A stretch of 64,000 bases of DNA, from assembly GCA_022828595.1 (NCBI GenBank), contig JAKGHH010000006.1:14318499-14382498 (forward strand), given 5' to 3'. The notes beneath the pieces were generated by a model. It was not told where the DNA came from. It worked only from the letters and a program-made list of their open reading frames with translations, and did no database searches. The position numbers and the translations under genes were made by a program. Below are positions 22,099 to 33,155 of this stretch, piece by piece. This DNA comes from Nelumbo lutea. Its lineage: Eukaryota; Streptophyta; Magnoliopsida; Proteales; Nelumbonaceae. The first letter of the stretch is position 1. The number at the start of each line of letters is the position of its first letter.

Positions 22099-22931
22099 TG
22101 ATGAGGGCAGATTTGGCACTCCAGTGAAATTGCAACACGTGGCACCTCGTGACAACTAGGCGACACCCAGGCAACAACTTACCAAGTTGGTGTCCGGCCG
22201 GGGCACCAACTTGGCCGGCCTGGCGTGGCCTGGCACACAGCCTACGCATTGCCTGTGCGCTACCTGATGTGTGGCCTGCTCGTGGCCTGCGCGCTGCCTG
22301 CACGCGGCCTGCGCACTGCCTGGCGCGGCCTGCGCATGGCCTACGCAGCCTGTGCGACCTGGCCGACCTGGATCAACCAGGCACATGATTTGGCCTAGCC
22401 GACCTGGCAACCCATAAGACGCCCATCGATGAACCATAATGGCATACCCTGCAAGCTCGGTAGCTCACCAAGGAGCTTGCCAAGGAGCTCGGTAGCTCGC
22501 CAAGGAGCTAGGCAGCTCTCCAAGGAGCTCGCCACCAAGGAGCCAGGCAGCTCGGCAAAGCTCACCACAAGCAGCTCGGCATAGCCCAAGGGGCTTGGCA
22601 TAGCTCCCCTGGGCAGCTCGCCACTTGTAGGGTAGCTTGGTACAGAAGAGTAGTTTGACATATCGCAGGAAGATCTCCTACCTGACAACCTGGCCCAAAC
22701 ACCAACCCGCCGACTGGCATAGGCGCTGACCTGACAACCTAGCCTAGACACTGACCCAACGACTGACACAGGCGTCTACCTGACAACTTGGCCCAGGCCT
22801 TGACCTGGTTGCCTGACACAAGCGCTAACTGACAACCTCGAGGAGTTCACCACCGTACCTCAATTTTGACGGGATGTGATGAGTCTTACCATTTGAAGGA
22901 TTTTCACCCACCTAACTCGTGAGGATACAAC

Positions 22932-22939
22932 TATAAAAG
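22932..22939 (+). promoter_or_regulatory. TATA box of element D 5' LTR
   Basis: TATAAAAG, about 105 bp upstream of the conserved CTAACTTAGGCATCGGAG motif. The equivalent box in the 3' LTR is TATATAAG at 26082-26089. Confidence 0.6.
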
Positions 22940-23285
22940 GACTCTGACCCCCAAAGCCAGAGGGAGGATGAAAAAGGATGGTAACCCCTACTCTCTAGCT
23001 CTCTCATTTCTCTCCAAGCTCTTTGTAACTAAAATGCTAACTTAGGCATCGGAGAGTCCCCGCCAGGAAAGTACCCCCAAGTCCTCTGATTCTGTTCTTG
23101 TAGGTCCCTCAATTCCCACCGCCTACAAAGAGGAGGAAAAGATGGAATTCTCGCAGGTCCCTCCACTCCCACCGCCTACAAAGGAGAGGAGATCACCTCA
23201 TGCAGAGGGCAGTCGTGTTGCGGTGCAGCAGAGAGCTCCACCATCCTCTGAGTTGCAGGCCGCCTAGGAGCAGGTCAAATAACGA

Positions 23286-23532
23286 GTCCACCAGGCAATC
23301 CACCAGGGAGTTCGCCACCAAGTAGCTCTTCACCAGGAAGCTCGCCACCAGGCAGTTCACCACCAGGGAGCTCGCCACCAGGCAGTTCTCCACCAAGGAG
23401 ATCATCACCAGGCAATTCTCCACCAGGGAGTTCACCACCAAGCAGTTTGCCACCGGGGAGCTCGCCACCAGGCAATTCTCCACCAAGCAGTTTGCCACCA
23501 AGTAGCTCATCACCAAGCAGTTCGCCACCAAG
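23286..23532 (+). repeat. 15-bp minisatellite inside the 5' LTR of D
   Basis: About 16 imperfect copies of a 15-base unit, consensus GCCACCAGGGAGCTC. Because 15 is divisible by three, several frames on both strands stay open and give repeating pentapeptides such as SPPGS and GELPG. The equivalent array in the 3' LTR is at 26431-26705. Confidence 0.85.
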
Positions 23533-23569
23533 TACAAAAATTGGTACATGACCAGAAACAGTTACATCA

Positions 23570-23590
23570 ATTGGCGCCGTTTGTGGGAAC
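23570..23590 (+). other. Primer binding site of element D
   Basis: ATTGGCGCCGTTTGTGGGAA directly follows the LTR. TGGCGCCG sites are typical of plant Ty3/Gypsy Athila/Tat-type elements. Confidence 0.8.
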
Positions 23591-24233
23591 ACGCTACAAA
23601 AAGCTAAGTTTTCATCCTACAAAAGCTAAGTTCTCATCTTACAAAAACTAAGTCCTCTTCCCCCAAAAAGCTAAGTCCTCACTTTTTAGAAATTGAAGCT
23701 CTCGCTTTATAGTTTACATTTTTTATGAACTCAAAGACTACGCAGGTAGCTAACAGACTAAGTTTGCTTTCAATTTAGTTAAAGCCTCATCAGTCCTCTT
23801 CGCAAGGTCTCCCCTACAAAGATGAGCTCTTCGTGGCTTCCACGGGAGTTGGCGGCCAACAGACTACATGGGTGCCCTTACTAGTCGAGCCTTCTAAAGG
23901 CTCCTGTGTGTGCTGGCGACCTAAAGTTAGTAGTGCTGCCCCCGAAGGTCGAGCTCCTAGTAGCTTCTTGTAGGAGTGGGTGACCGGCATTACGAAGCTG
24001 ATGTAGTGCAATCATAGCTCTACGGCACCCACCTGGTCAGCTCGACACCTTGTAGGTAGCTCGGTGCCTGGTCAGCCCGGCACCTCACTGGTAGCTCGGC
24101 ACCTGGTTAGCACGACACCTCGCAGGCAGCTCAGCACCTGGTTAGTCCGGCACCTCACAGGTAGCTTGGCACCTGGTCAGCCCGACACTTTAGGTAGCTC
24201 GGCACCTAGTTTTCTCGGCACCTCACAAGCAAA
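23591..24233 (+). repeat. Proximal internal region of D with short repeats
   Basis: It starts with four copies of CTACAAAAAGCTAAGTTCTCATC-like units of about 27-30 bp (23590-23690) and then unique sequence. From 24010 to 24230 lies an array of roughly 35-40-bp units built on CTCGGCACCTGGTTAGCCCG. No retrotransposon protein is visible. Confidence 0.65.
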
Positions 24234-25130
24234 GCCTACGGGCCACATTACTACTTAAGACCCAATCGCCTCTTCGGCATGGACAATACAAGAAGAGTGG
24301 ACTACGAGTCACTTCCAAAAGCCTACGGGCCACATTACTGCTTAAGACCCAGTCGCCTCTTCAGCATGGGCAAAGTCAAGAAGAGTGGACTACGAGTCAC
24401 TCCCAAAAGCCTATGGGCCACATTACTACTTAAGACCCAATTGCCTCTTCGGCATGGGCAAAGTCAAGAAGAGTGGACTATGAGTCGCTCCCAAAAGCCT
24501 ACGGGCCAAATTACTGCTTAAGACCCAGTCGCCTCTTTGGCATGGGCAAAGTCAAGAAGAGTGAACTACGAGTTTCTCCCAAAGCCTATGGGCCACATTA
24601 CTACTTAAGACCCAGTTGCCTCTTCGGCATGGGCAAAGTCAAGAAGAGTGGACTACGAGTCACACCCAAAAGCCTATAGGCCACATTACTGCTTAAGACC
24701 CAATCACCTCTTCGGCATGAGCAAAGTCAAAGATAAGTGGACTACGAGTCACTCCCAAAAGCCTACAGGCCACATTACTGCTTAAAGACCCAGTCACCTC
24801 TTCAGCATGGGCAAAGTCAAGAAGAGTGGACAATGAGTCGCTTCCAAAGCCTACGGGCCACATTACTGCTTAAGACCCAGTCGCCTCTTCGGCATGGGCA
24901 AAGTCAAAAAGAGTGGACTACGAGTCGCTCCCAAAGCCTACGGGCCACATTACTGCTTAAGACCTAGTCGCCTCTACGGATGGGCAAAGTCAAGAAGAGT
25001 GGACTACGAGTCGCTCCCAAAGCCTACGGGCCACACTATTGCTAAATACCCAGTCGCTTCCTTGGCATGAGCAAAATCAGCAAAAGTGAACTATAAGTTG
25101 CCCCCAGAGCCTAAGGGCTACACTACTGAA
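24234..25130 (+). repeat. 88-bp tandem array inside D
   Basis: The word GCCTACGGGCC (or a one-base variant) starts at 24234, 24321, 24409, 24497, 24584, 24672, 24761, 24849, 24937, 25022 and 25109. That is ten spacings of 85-89 bp, mostly 88. Each unit also carries TTAAGACCCAGTCGCCTCTT and GGCAAAGTCAAGAAGAGTGG. There are no unique spacers. Because 88 is not divisible by three, no long repeated peptide is encoded. Confidence 0.92.
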
Positions 25131-25271
25131 CTGGCAAAGACCTCCTCACCTTATAGGCAGCTCGCCACATATATGCAGTTCCCAAAGCCTAAGGAATTGG
25201 ATCAGCACTTACTAGCTCATCGACTTACGAGCCAAAAGAGGGAATCTACTCCCTACGTTGAGTTACTCTCA

Positions 25272-25291
25272 GCTTGGGAGTGGGGGGCAAA
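25272..25291 (+). other. Polypurine tract of element D
   Basis: GGGAGTGGGGGGCAA lies immediately before the 3' LTR start TGATGAGGGC. Confidence 0.8.
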
Positions 25292-26848
25292 TGATGAGGG
25301 CAGATTTGGGCCCTCCAGTGAAATTGCGACACGTGGCACCTCGTGACAACTAGGTGACACCCAGGCAACAACTTACCAAGTTGATGTCCCGTCGGGGCAC
25401 CGACATGGCCGGCCTGGTGCGGCCTGGTGTACGGCCTGCACATGGCCTGCACGCTACCTGGAGTGTGGCCTATGCGCTGCCTGTACGCGGGCACTGCCTA
25501 GCGCGGCCTGGCACGACCTGCGCGACCTGGCCAACCTGGATCAGCCCGGCACATGATCCGACCTGGCCGACCTGGCAATCCATAAGACGCCCACCAATGA
25601 ACCATAACGGCATACCCCGCGAACTCGGTAGCTCACCAAGGAGCTCAGTAGCTCACTAAAGAGCTCGCCAAGGAGCTAGGCAGCTCTCCAAGGAGCTCGC
25701 CACCAAGGAGCCAGGCAGCTCAGCAAAGCTTGCCACAAGTAGCTTGACATAGCTCCCCCGGGCAGCTCGCCACTTGTAGGGTAGCTCGGTATAGAAGAGT
25801 AGTTTGGCGTATCGCAGGAAGATCTCCTACCAGACAACCTGGCCCAAACACCGACCCGCCGACTGGCACAGGCACCGACCTGACAACCTGGCCTAGACAC
25901 CGACTCGCTGACTGACACAGGCGCCAACCTGACAACCTGGCCAAGGCGCCGACCTGGCCGCCTGACACAAGCGCCAGCCTGACAACCTCGAGCAGTTCAC
26001 CATTGTACCCTGGTTCTGACAGGATGTGATGAGTCTTACCATTTGAAGGCTTTTCACCCACCTAACCCATGAGGACACCACTATATAAGGACTCCAACCC
26101 CGAAAGCTAGGAGGAGGATGAAAAAGGATGGTAACCCCTGCTCTCTAGCTCTCTCATTTCTCTCCAAGCTCTCTATAATCAGAATGCTAACTTAGGCATC
26201 GGAGAGTCCCCACCACAAAAATACCCCTAGGTCCTCTGATTCAATTCTTGCAGGTCCCTCAGCTCCCGCCGCCTACAAAGAGGAGGAAAAGATGGAGTTC
26301 TCGCAGGTCCCTCAGCTCCCGCCGCTTACAAAGGAGAGGAGATCATCTCATGCTGAGGGTAGTCGGGTTGTGCTGCACTAGGGAGCTCCACCATCCTTTG
26401 AGTTGCAGGCCACCTAGGAGTAGGTCAAATGATGAGTCCACCAGGCAGTTCTCCACTAGGGAGTTCGCCACCAAGTAGCTCTCCACCAGGAAGCTTGCCA
26501 CCAGGCAGTTCGCCACTAGGGAGCTCGCCACTAGGCAATTCTCCACTAGGGAGTTCGCCACCAAGCAGTTCGCCACCAGGGAGCTCGCTACCAAGCAGTT
26601 CTCCACCAGGGAGTTCGCCATCAAGTAGTTCACCACCAGGGAGCTCGCCACCAGGCAGTTCTCCACCATGGAGTTCACCACCAAGCAGTTCACCACCAAT
26701 AGCTCATCACCAAGCTGTTCGCCACCAGAGAGCTCTATCATCCTCTATGTCACAAGCCACCTGGGAGCAAGTCAAAGGATGAGGTACTTATCCAAAAAAA
26801 AATTGATACATCACAAAAATTGGTACGTGACCAGAAATGGTTACATTA
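25292..26848 (+). repeat. 3' LTR of element D
   Basis: Collinear with the 5' LTR, ending TTACATTA (CA decayed to TA) before ATATT. It includes the conserved GCTAACTTAGGCATCGGAG motif at 26186 and the 15-bp minisatellite at 26431-26705, then about 85 bp not present in the 5' LTR. Confidence 0.88.
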
Positions 26849-26853
26849 ATATT

Positions 26854-28395
26854 TGTTTTGAAGGACGCTCTTGGTGTTTTTGAAATCTTGTCTTACTTCA
26901 GGATTTCTGTTGTTCTTTAGTGTCGGCGTGTTCATAGTAATTTTATTGCAAGTAGATAGCGTGAGGGAGATGGGGTATAGTGCCTGCATTTGACTAGGAA
27001 TTATCCCGTATGCCATTGTGTCAATGAGTGGATGATCATCATTCGTCGAGGGTTTGGGTTTCTTGTTCATTTGGTGCAAATGCAACTTTTGAAGGTGTCA
27101 TTTTTGGGTTGCGATATGGTATTGCCGTGGTGTTTGTCTTCACAGTATGGGCCATTGGGGGAGGGGAGATATTTTAGTTCCCTAAGTTACGATGTGGTTA
27201 GCGTTTTAGAGGACAAAAGGTTATTAATGGCAGGGTCCTTTCCGGTGTTCCAGTGTTTTAGTTTATTTGCGATAAGTTCCTTATCACAGTATTTATGGGC
27301 ATATTGTGTTCAGGCTCTGATCCACGACAAGTTTAATCGTTGAGGAAAACTTTCTCATTACATTAGGGCTTTATGTATGTGAGAATTTTGCAAGCAGCTT
27401 TTTGATAAAACTTTGCTACTTGTCGGGGGTTCTAATTCTTTATTCAATATTTTCGAACTTGTGATCAAACTTTATCACATATTAGTTCATAGAAAGACCA
27501 TGAGTTAGAGTTGTAAGTGATGCGGTTTGGAAAGCTGTGTGGTCTGTGAATTTTTACCGCAACTTGTATCAGCACAAATGTTGAATGGTAATCAAATCTT
27601 TTGAAGTTGATCATTATGTGCACTTTGCCATAAATAAATTCTTTTTCGTAAGTATTCTAAAAGTTAATTGCAATCGAGCACCATTGTGATTGTACTCAGC
27701 GTCTAATTGCAAACTACTATAGAAAAGGGAGTTGTGTGTGCCCCTTGGTTTAGAGGCTCAACGCAGGTGTAAATGACGTTGATAAGAAAGGGAAGTTGCA
27801 AGTGTCCACTAACATTGGAGGAGTACTTTGTAGGCTTTTAGGTAGCCTCAGAGATAATAGAAATCAAGTAATTGGGCACCCGTGGGGCTCTATCACAGTC
27901 TAGTGCTAGAACAAGCATAGTGAACTTTACCGTAGATCGTTAGAAAAAATGAACAATGTTATTCCAACATCTGAGTTACTATCAGGTACAAAGAAGCTAA
28001 CCAAAATATCAAAAAATTATCAAGTGTGAAAGAAAAGAGGTGTCTCGATATTAAAACATTATCAAGTGTGAAAGAACAACGTATGGAAGGAATGAGTTGT
28101 GGAGTGTGTATTAAGGTCCATTTTCTAGAAAGAAAGTTGAGTTTTTGTACGGAAATGCAGTTTTGCTACCCATACAAGGATCGAGGGTCATCGTGCCTTA
28201 AGAAAGCGGGTCCTTCATGGACGATACAGTTGGGGGTTCAGCCATAGTATAAGTAATTAGCATAAGTCAAAGTTTCATCACAATCTAGAATCAGGGAGGT
28301 GACTAGCCCCAAAGGTTAAAAATGAGCTTTGGACTATTATATTTATAAGTTAGATAAAGTACTTGTATTTGTAAATTGGATAAGAATCATACCTG
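26854..28395. other. Unassigned sequence right of D
   Basis: Continues the flank of K. A 117-codon frame at 26990-27343 and a 73-codon frame at 28026-28247 have no recognisable motifs, and no LTR ends or duplications are visible. I see no supported gene here. Confidence 0.4.
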
Positions 28396-28606
28396 AGGTT
28401 GATGAAGCCCCCTAGGAGTTGCCTGTGGGTGTAACTACGCCTGCGATTGCTATGGGGTTTGGGTTTAAGCCTGGGGTTGCCAAGTGATATGGGCACTCCT
28501 GAGGTTGCTAGGGCCTTCCCGGGGTTGTTGGGTAATGTAAGTGCAAGCCTGGGGTTTCCAGGTGATATGAGTGCTCTTGGGGTTGCCAGGGCCTTCGCAT
28601 GGATTA
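28396..28606 (+). repeat. Degenerate GGGGTTGCCAGG-type short repeats
   Basis: The phrases CTGGGGTTGCCAAGTGATATG, CGGGGTTGTTGGGTAATGTA, TGGGGTTTCCAGGTGATATG and TTGGGGTTGCCAGGG recur every 30-60 bp in pairs. This looks like an older array merging into the 67-bp array that follows. Confidence 0.55.
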
Positions 28607-28607
28607 T

Positions 28608-28965
28608 GCGGCATCCTAGACAGACCAAGGTATGTGAGAGAACACCTTCTGAAACAAGGCCTTCGCATGGAGCATGTGGCAAACTAGCAGACTAGGGTAT
28701 GTGAGATCGCACCTACCAGAACAGGGCCTTTGCATAGAGCATGTGGCAACCTAGCGGACAAAGGTATGTGAGATTGTGCCTACTGGAACAGGGCCTTCAC
28801 ATGGAGCATGCAGCATCCTAGCGAACCAGGGTATGTGAGATCATGCCTATTGAAACAAGGCCTTCGTATGGAGCATGCGGCATCCTGGAAGACCAAGGTA
28901 TGTGAGATTGTGCCTACCGGAACAGGGCCTTTACATGAAGCATGCGGCATCCTAACAGACCAGGG
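28608..28965 (+). repeat. 67-bp tandem array
   Basis: The word TATGTGAGA (or a one-base variant) starts at 28631, 28698, 28765, 28832 and 28899, exactly 67 bp apart. Each unit also has GGCCTTCGCATGGAGCATG and CATCCTAGC-like words. Five units are clear and the last ends where element F coding begins. Confidence 0.9.
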
Positions 28966-29480
28966 GGTGGATTTTTCCTATGAGATCTATGCCCCAAGTA
29001 TGGAAAGGCCAAGGTGTGATGATAGGGTGAAGATTATTGGCCAGTTTGTGTATCCTTTCATTGTGTATTTGGCATGTGTGACATCTACACACGTGTTTTT
29101 GGGCATCTTACATCATGGTGGGCTAGTAGAAACCTAGGTACAAAATGTGGTTGTATAGGGCCAGTTGTCCTTGGTGTGCGGCTGGCTCAAAATTATGAGT
29201 TGTTTCCAATACTTCCTCGATTTCTTCACCAGCCAAGCATCGCAGAGGTTTTCAAACGTGGGATTTCCTATATAAGACTCCTCCATGGAGATAGAATCGT
29301 TTGGCTTTTCTTAGGAGTTTCCTCCTCAACCTTGGATCTATTGGCAATGTGTTGTCTTCTAAGTAACTTATGTATATGTTCTTCCAATGTTCCTCTCCTA
29401 TGACTAAACATTCTCTTCCATCCAATTCTGGTATACACCTTTCGCAATTGCGTTGTATTCTGGCGGCATCTGACTTCATA
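28966..29480 (-). pseudogene. Integrase N-terminus of element F
   Basis: It reads EEHWKNIYISYLEDNTLP and KRFYLHGGVLYRKSHV, then a TGA, then the H2C2 zinc-binding region with HQGQLALYN, a stop for Trp or Gln at two sites, and CRCHTCQIH. The core begins HTWGIDLIGKIHP, giving the first catalytic Asp, and then breaks off at 28966 into the 67-bp array. The second Asp and the Glu are missing, so no activity is possible. Confidence 0.88.
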
Positions 29481-29888
29481 GCAACTAGTAATATCCCAAC
29501 CTTTATAGTTTCCTATACAGTGTGCTATTGGTATCTCCACAATGATTTTTGTGTGTTTCGTTCAGGACTATTTCCGCTTCTTTCGGACCTAAACACCTCA
29601 TTCTAACCCCATCCACTAATCAATGGTATAGTATCCTGTTCACCAAAATCATCTTGCTATCCTGTATCCCTATTGTCGAGCTGCTTAGTTTTCCAACGAT
29701 GTCATGCCTCCAATTCTCTACCATGATTTCATCTTCCTTTTCCACCTAGTCCTTTAATGTGGCGGTTAATGGTTTGTTGAGTGTTTGGATAGTGATCTCG
29801 AGATTGGGTTTTGTTGTATTGTATTTTTTACCCTAAGGTAGCTAGTGCATCAACAAACCTATTTTTGGCCATGTTTGGTGTTTGAAAT

Positions 29889-30185
29889 CTATCTCCAGAT
29901 CATCAATTCTTTCACTATCATGCTTCCTTCGAGTTGGCCGATTACCAGTTTAGAATCGCCCATCACTTTGACCTTCTTAGCCCCAAATTCTATTGCTTTA
30001 ATCAGACCTAGCACTAAGGCTTCATATTCAGCTATGTTATGAGAATAGGGGAACTGGAGTTTGAATGAGTAAGCAGAGGTATGTCCATCAGGCAAAGTCA
30101 AGGTGACTCCAGTGCTGGATGAGGTACTTGTGCTACTCTCATCAAAGGTCAAAACCCATTCTTTTCCTTCATCTACTGCGATCAT
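29889..30185 (-). pseudogene. Second (archaeal-like) RNase H of element F
   Basis: The frame reads WVLTFDESSTS, then AEYEALVLGL and MGDSKLVIGQLEG, matching the Asp-Glu-Asp layout of the extra RNase H known in Tat-lineage Gypsy elements. It follows the normal RNase H by about 60 codons. The usual FDGSS is FDESS here. It would remove RNA from RNA/DNA hybrids during reverse transcription. Confidence 0.8.
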
Positions 30186-30239
30186 GGGTATGTCTCCTAG
30201 GATCTCTTTTGATATGGGGAAGTCATTTTTTTAGGGGAA

Positions 30240-31680
30240 GGCGGCCAGAAGGTCTACCGCTACCTGACACTTAATGACCCTAGATTAGGTATACTCAATT
30301 GTGTATTCACTCAACTACATCATCCACTTGACGAGTCTGCCCGAAAGGGGAGATCTATCCATGAAGAACTTTATCGGGTCACTCCTTGTGATGAGTCTCA
30401 CTTTTTAACCAAGGATGTAGTGTTTGAACTTCTGTGTAGCAAACACCAATGTAAGGCACTGCTAATCTATGTTGGAGTAGTTCTTTTCTTCTGTTTTGAG
30501 AGTCCTACTAGCATAGTAAATTGGTCACTTGACTCCTTCATCGCTTTCCTATGCTAACAAACATCCTATTGCTTCCGAACCCGATGCAATGTATAACCTG
30601 AATTCCCAGTCACTTTTGGGTGGTAACATGGTTGGGGCTAGGGCCAGGGTGTTTTTCAACTACTTGAAGTCCATAGATTTCTTTACTAGTTTCATCAGTG
30701 GTGTTGCCGCATGTGCGAGGCTGGGGATGAACTTCCTAATGTAGGAGACTTTTCCTCAGAAGGTCTTTAGTTGCAATTCGTTGATTGGAGGCGGGAGGTC
30801 TAGGACTGCTTTCACTTTGTTCTCGTCTGGATGGATTCCCATCTGCTCCACACTGTACCCCAAGAACTTCCCATATTGTACCCCAAATGCACACTTTAGT
30901 GGATTTAGCTTCAAGTTGAAAGTCCTACGTCGACCGAAAACTCTTCACAGCACATCAGGATGATCTTCTCGCCCTTTTTCTTTGACCACTATATCGCCCA
31001 CATAGTACACAATTTCCTTGTGCAACATGTCATGGAAAATACTTGTCATTGCCCTTTGATATGTGGCCCCAACATTCTTTAAGCTGAACGGAATAATCTT
31101 GTAGTAGAAGTTTCCAATTGGTGTCCTAAAGGCCGTATGAGGAGCATCAGTGCGGTCCATAAAGATTTGGTTGTACCCACTATAGACATCCAAGAAGGAG
31201 AAAAGCTGGTTTCCCATAGTCGAGTTTATCAATACTTTCATGTTTGGTAGGGGAAACTCATCCTTGGGACAGGCTTTATTAAGGTCCCTAAAATTGACAC
31301 AACACCTGTGATAAGGTTGGGATGGGTTAGTTTCTAATGATATTCTAGTGTTAGGTAACTAAGCTAAAAGTACTAACTTGAGCTCTTGTTTTTCTTCTTC
31401 ACTGGCACTATGTTGGCTATCCACTGAGGGTGCGCTATGGGTTTGATGAACCCTACTTTCAACAGTTGCTCAACTTCTTCTTTAATTTTCAGCGCTATTT
31501 CTGATTTAAAGATCCTCTATTGTTGCTTTATGGGCCTAAACTTGGGATTTATGCACAATGAGTGTCCGACAAGGACCAGGTCTAGGCCTGGCATCTTGTC
31601 ATATGGCCAAGAAAAGACATCTTGGAACTCTGCGAAAGTGGATAGAGGAGGCTTTTATAATGGGTCTTAAAGTTTTGCGA
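30240..31680 (-). pseudogene. Reverse transcriptase and first RNase H of element F
   Basis: Upstream tether: SWPYDKMPGLDLVLVGHSL near 31570-31625. Polymerase: FLDVYSGYNQI and FRTPIGNFYYKIIPFSLKN (30945-31241). The active-site motif, normally YVDD, reads YVGD, so one catalytic Asp is lost. Connection and RNase H: FRLYIASGSEAIGCLLA, YYASRTLKTEEKNYSN and FATQKFKHYILG (30430-30600). Stops include TAG and TGA where CAG and CGA fit. Copy inactive. Confidence 0.9.
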
Positions 31681-32325
31681 TAAGGAAATGTCCTTATCCT
31701 TTAGTAGTGTGATAAGTTTGTCTCTGTCTCCGGGTCCTAGTCTGGTTGATATGTATAGTGGATTCTTTTCCATTTTTCCCTCCCCCAAGTTTATTTCTTC
31801 TAAAGGTTCTTCAACCATGCCGATGGAGTTTGTCATGCACTTGGGAGGTGCTTCGATTTCATCATAGTATTCTAAGGTTTCATCTCCTATCTCCTGTTTA
31901 TTGTAATCATTACTCAATCATTGTTCGTATTTTGGTCATGGAGCTAGTGATTTTCGTTGTCATACCTTAGGTTTTAGTGGTTTATGTTCGGATTGCAATA
32001 TGCTATTTGTTGATGAAATCGCATTAATGCCCTTTTGTGAAAATTTCCTAGTGAAATAGTTCTAGTTGAAACATTACTTAGTATCTTGCAAAATGTATTT
32101 ATTATCATATTACTCGTGTCATCAAAAAATAAATTGATAAGAGGACAATGATTCAATAATACTTGCAGTGAGCCTATCTTGTCCCAAAACAATACAAAAC
32201 AATTATCTTACTTGAAAGGTTATATGAACTCATACCTCAGGGATGACCTTTTTGGTTGTCGGTGCTTCATCACTTCCGTAGTTTGTGAAAATCATGTAAT
32301 AGCTTTTCCTATCATTACTAGTTAC

Positions 32326-32924
32326 TCATACACATGTTGACCTTTTCTTCTTTACTTCCATTATTGCCCAAGGTTCTCCATGCATGGAATTTGGCAGCGT
32401 CGATCCCTTCACTATGGCTATGCATGTCTCTCCTTCATTTGCAAGCTCTATGTAATAGATGGCATCTTGTAGATGAGTCTCTGTCCTGTCGAAGGGGACC
32501 TTGGTAGCCGGGATTCTTATTACACATCCCTTGTGCTTGGCCATTATGCATTGATGATATGTTGAAGGGACCAAGGCTAGGCCATGTATCGTAGTCGGCC
32601 TAGGAGGGCGTGGTAAGTAGTTCTTCCTGAGATGACCTGGAACTCTTGCATGATGGAAAATGGTCCGATCGCTACTTGAAATTCAATAGATCCTTCTTTA
32701 ACTAGTGCATTCCCATTGAAGCCTATTACCTTCATAGGTAACCCTTTAGCTATCTCCCATTGTATATTCATCAGCTTTAGTGTGTAAACAGAGATCAGAT
32801 TAACAGAAATACCAGAATCGACCATGGACCTTCTCATCTTGAATCCCCCTACTAGCAATGAAACATATAGGGGTTGGTTGTGATGGGGGTCCACTGCTAG
32901 CATGTCTTCTAGAGTGAATTCCAC
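32326..32924 (-). pseudogene. Aspartic protease of element F
   Basis: It opens MEFTLEDMLAVDPHHNQPL and carries MVDSGISVNLIS, a retropepsin active site (Asp-Ser-Gly). It continues to YHALLGR; a stop and frameshift at about 32575 then move the frame to VPSTYHQCIMAKHKG. This combination, retropepsin followed by YHALLGR and PSTYHQC, is characteristic of Tat-type Gypsy polyproteins. Confidence 0.88.
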
Positions 32925-33155
32925 ACTGGTTCAGTCAGGTTGGTAAGGCTCAAGTGGTCCCTTGAAGACCTTTGCCAGTGCTCTAATGGCCAATTTTCTC
33001 ATCGAGGTACTTGCTCCTTGTTTGATGAAGAAGTACTGGAGCTCTGGACATTGTTCCAGCTTTTTAATCAGCATATCAGACTGATGTTGCCCTAATGTCC
33101 CCACTATGTTTATGCTTTCTCCATGTGAATGGGTCGGAAGGGGGTCAGTTTCTAC

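Larger units (their letters stand above)
22099..23569 (+). repeat. 5' LTR of element D
   Basis: It starts TGATGAGGGCAGATTTGG and ends GTTACATCA. In order: a G+C-rich stretch of GCCTGCGCG-like words (22210-22370), a GAGCTCG/CCAAG-rich stretch (22450-22640), ACCTGACAACCTGGCC repeats (22675-22840), a TATA box at 22932-22939, the motif GCTAACTTAGGCATCGGAG at 23036, and a 15-bp minisatellite at 23286-23532. It is about 85 bp shorter than its partner because of missing sequence near the 3' end. Confidence 0.88.
22099..26848 (+). mobile_element. Non-autonomous Gypsy-type element D
   Basis: 4.75 kb, with LTRs at 22099-23569 and 25292-26848, a TGGCGCCG-type primer site, a polypurine tract and an ATATT duplication. 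The 1.7-kb internal region has no protein with recognisable gag or pol motifs and is mostly tandem repeat, so it must have relied on proteins of another element. It sits in the 3' flank of K. Confidence 0.9.

Noticed and set aside
23193..23592. Long minus-strand frames with GGELPGGELPGG-type or LVANCLV-type repeats
   Set aside because: They are forced by a 15-bp tandem repeat whose unit length is divisible by three; frames are open on both strands and no domain is present.
24234..25130. CRISPR-like array
   Set aside because: Repeats are contiguous 88-bp units without unique spacers, in plant retroelement DNA.
26429..26782. 117-codon Ser/Pro-rich plus-strand protein
   Set aside because: Same 15-bp minisatellite in the 3' LTR of D; not a gene.
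26990..27343. 117-codon plus-strand frame as a host gene
   Set aside because: No recognisable motif, no visible gene context, and chance frames of this size are expected in 64 kb.
28608..28965. CRISPR-like array or coding repeat
   Set aside because: 67-bp contiguous units without spacers; 67 is not a multiple of three, so no repeated protein.
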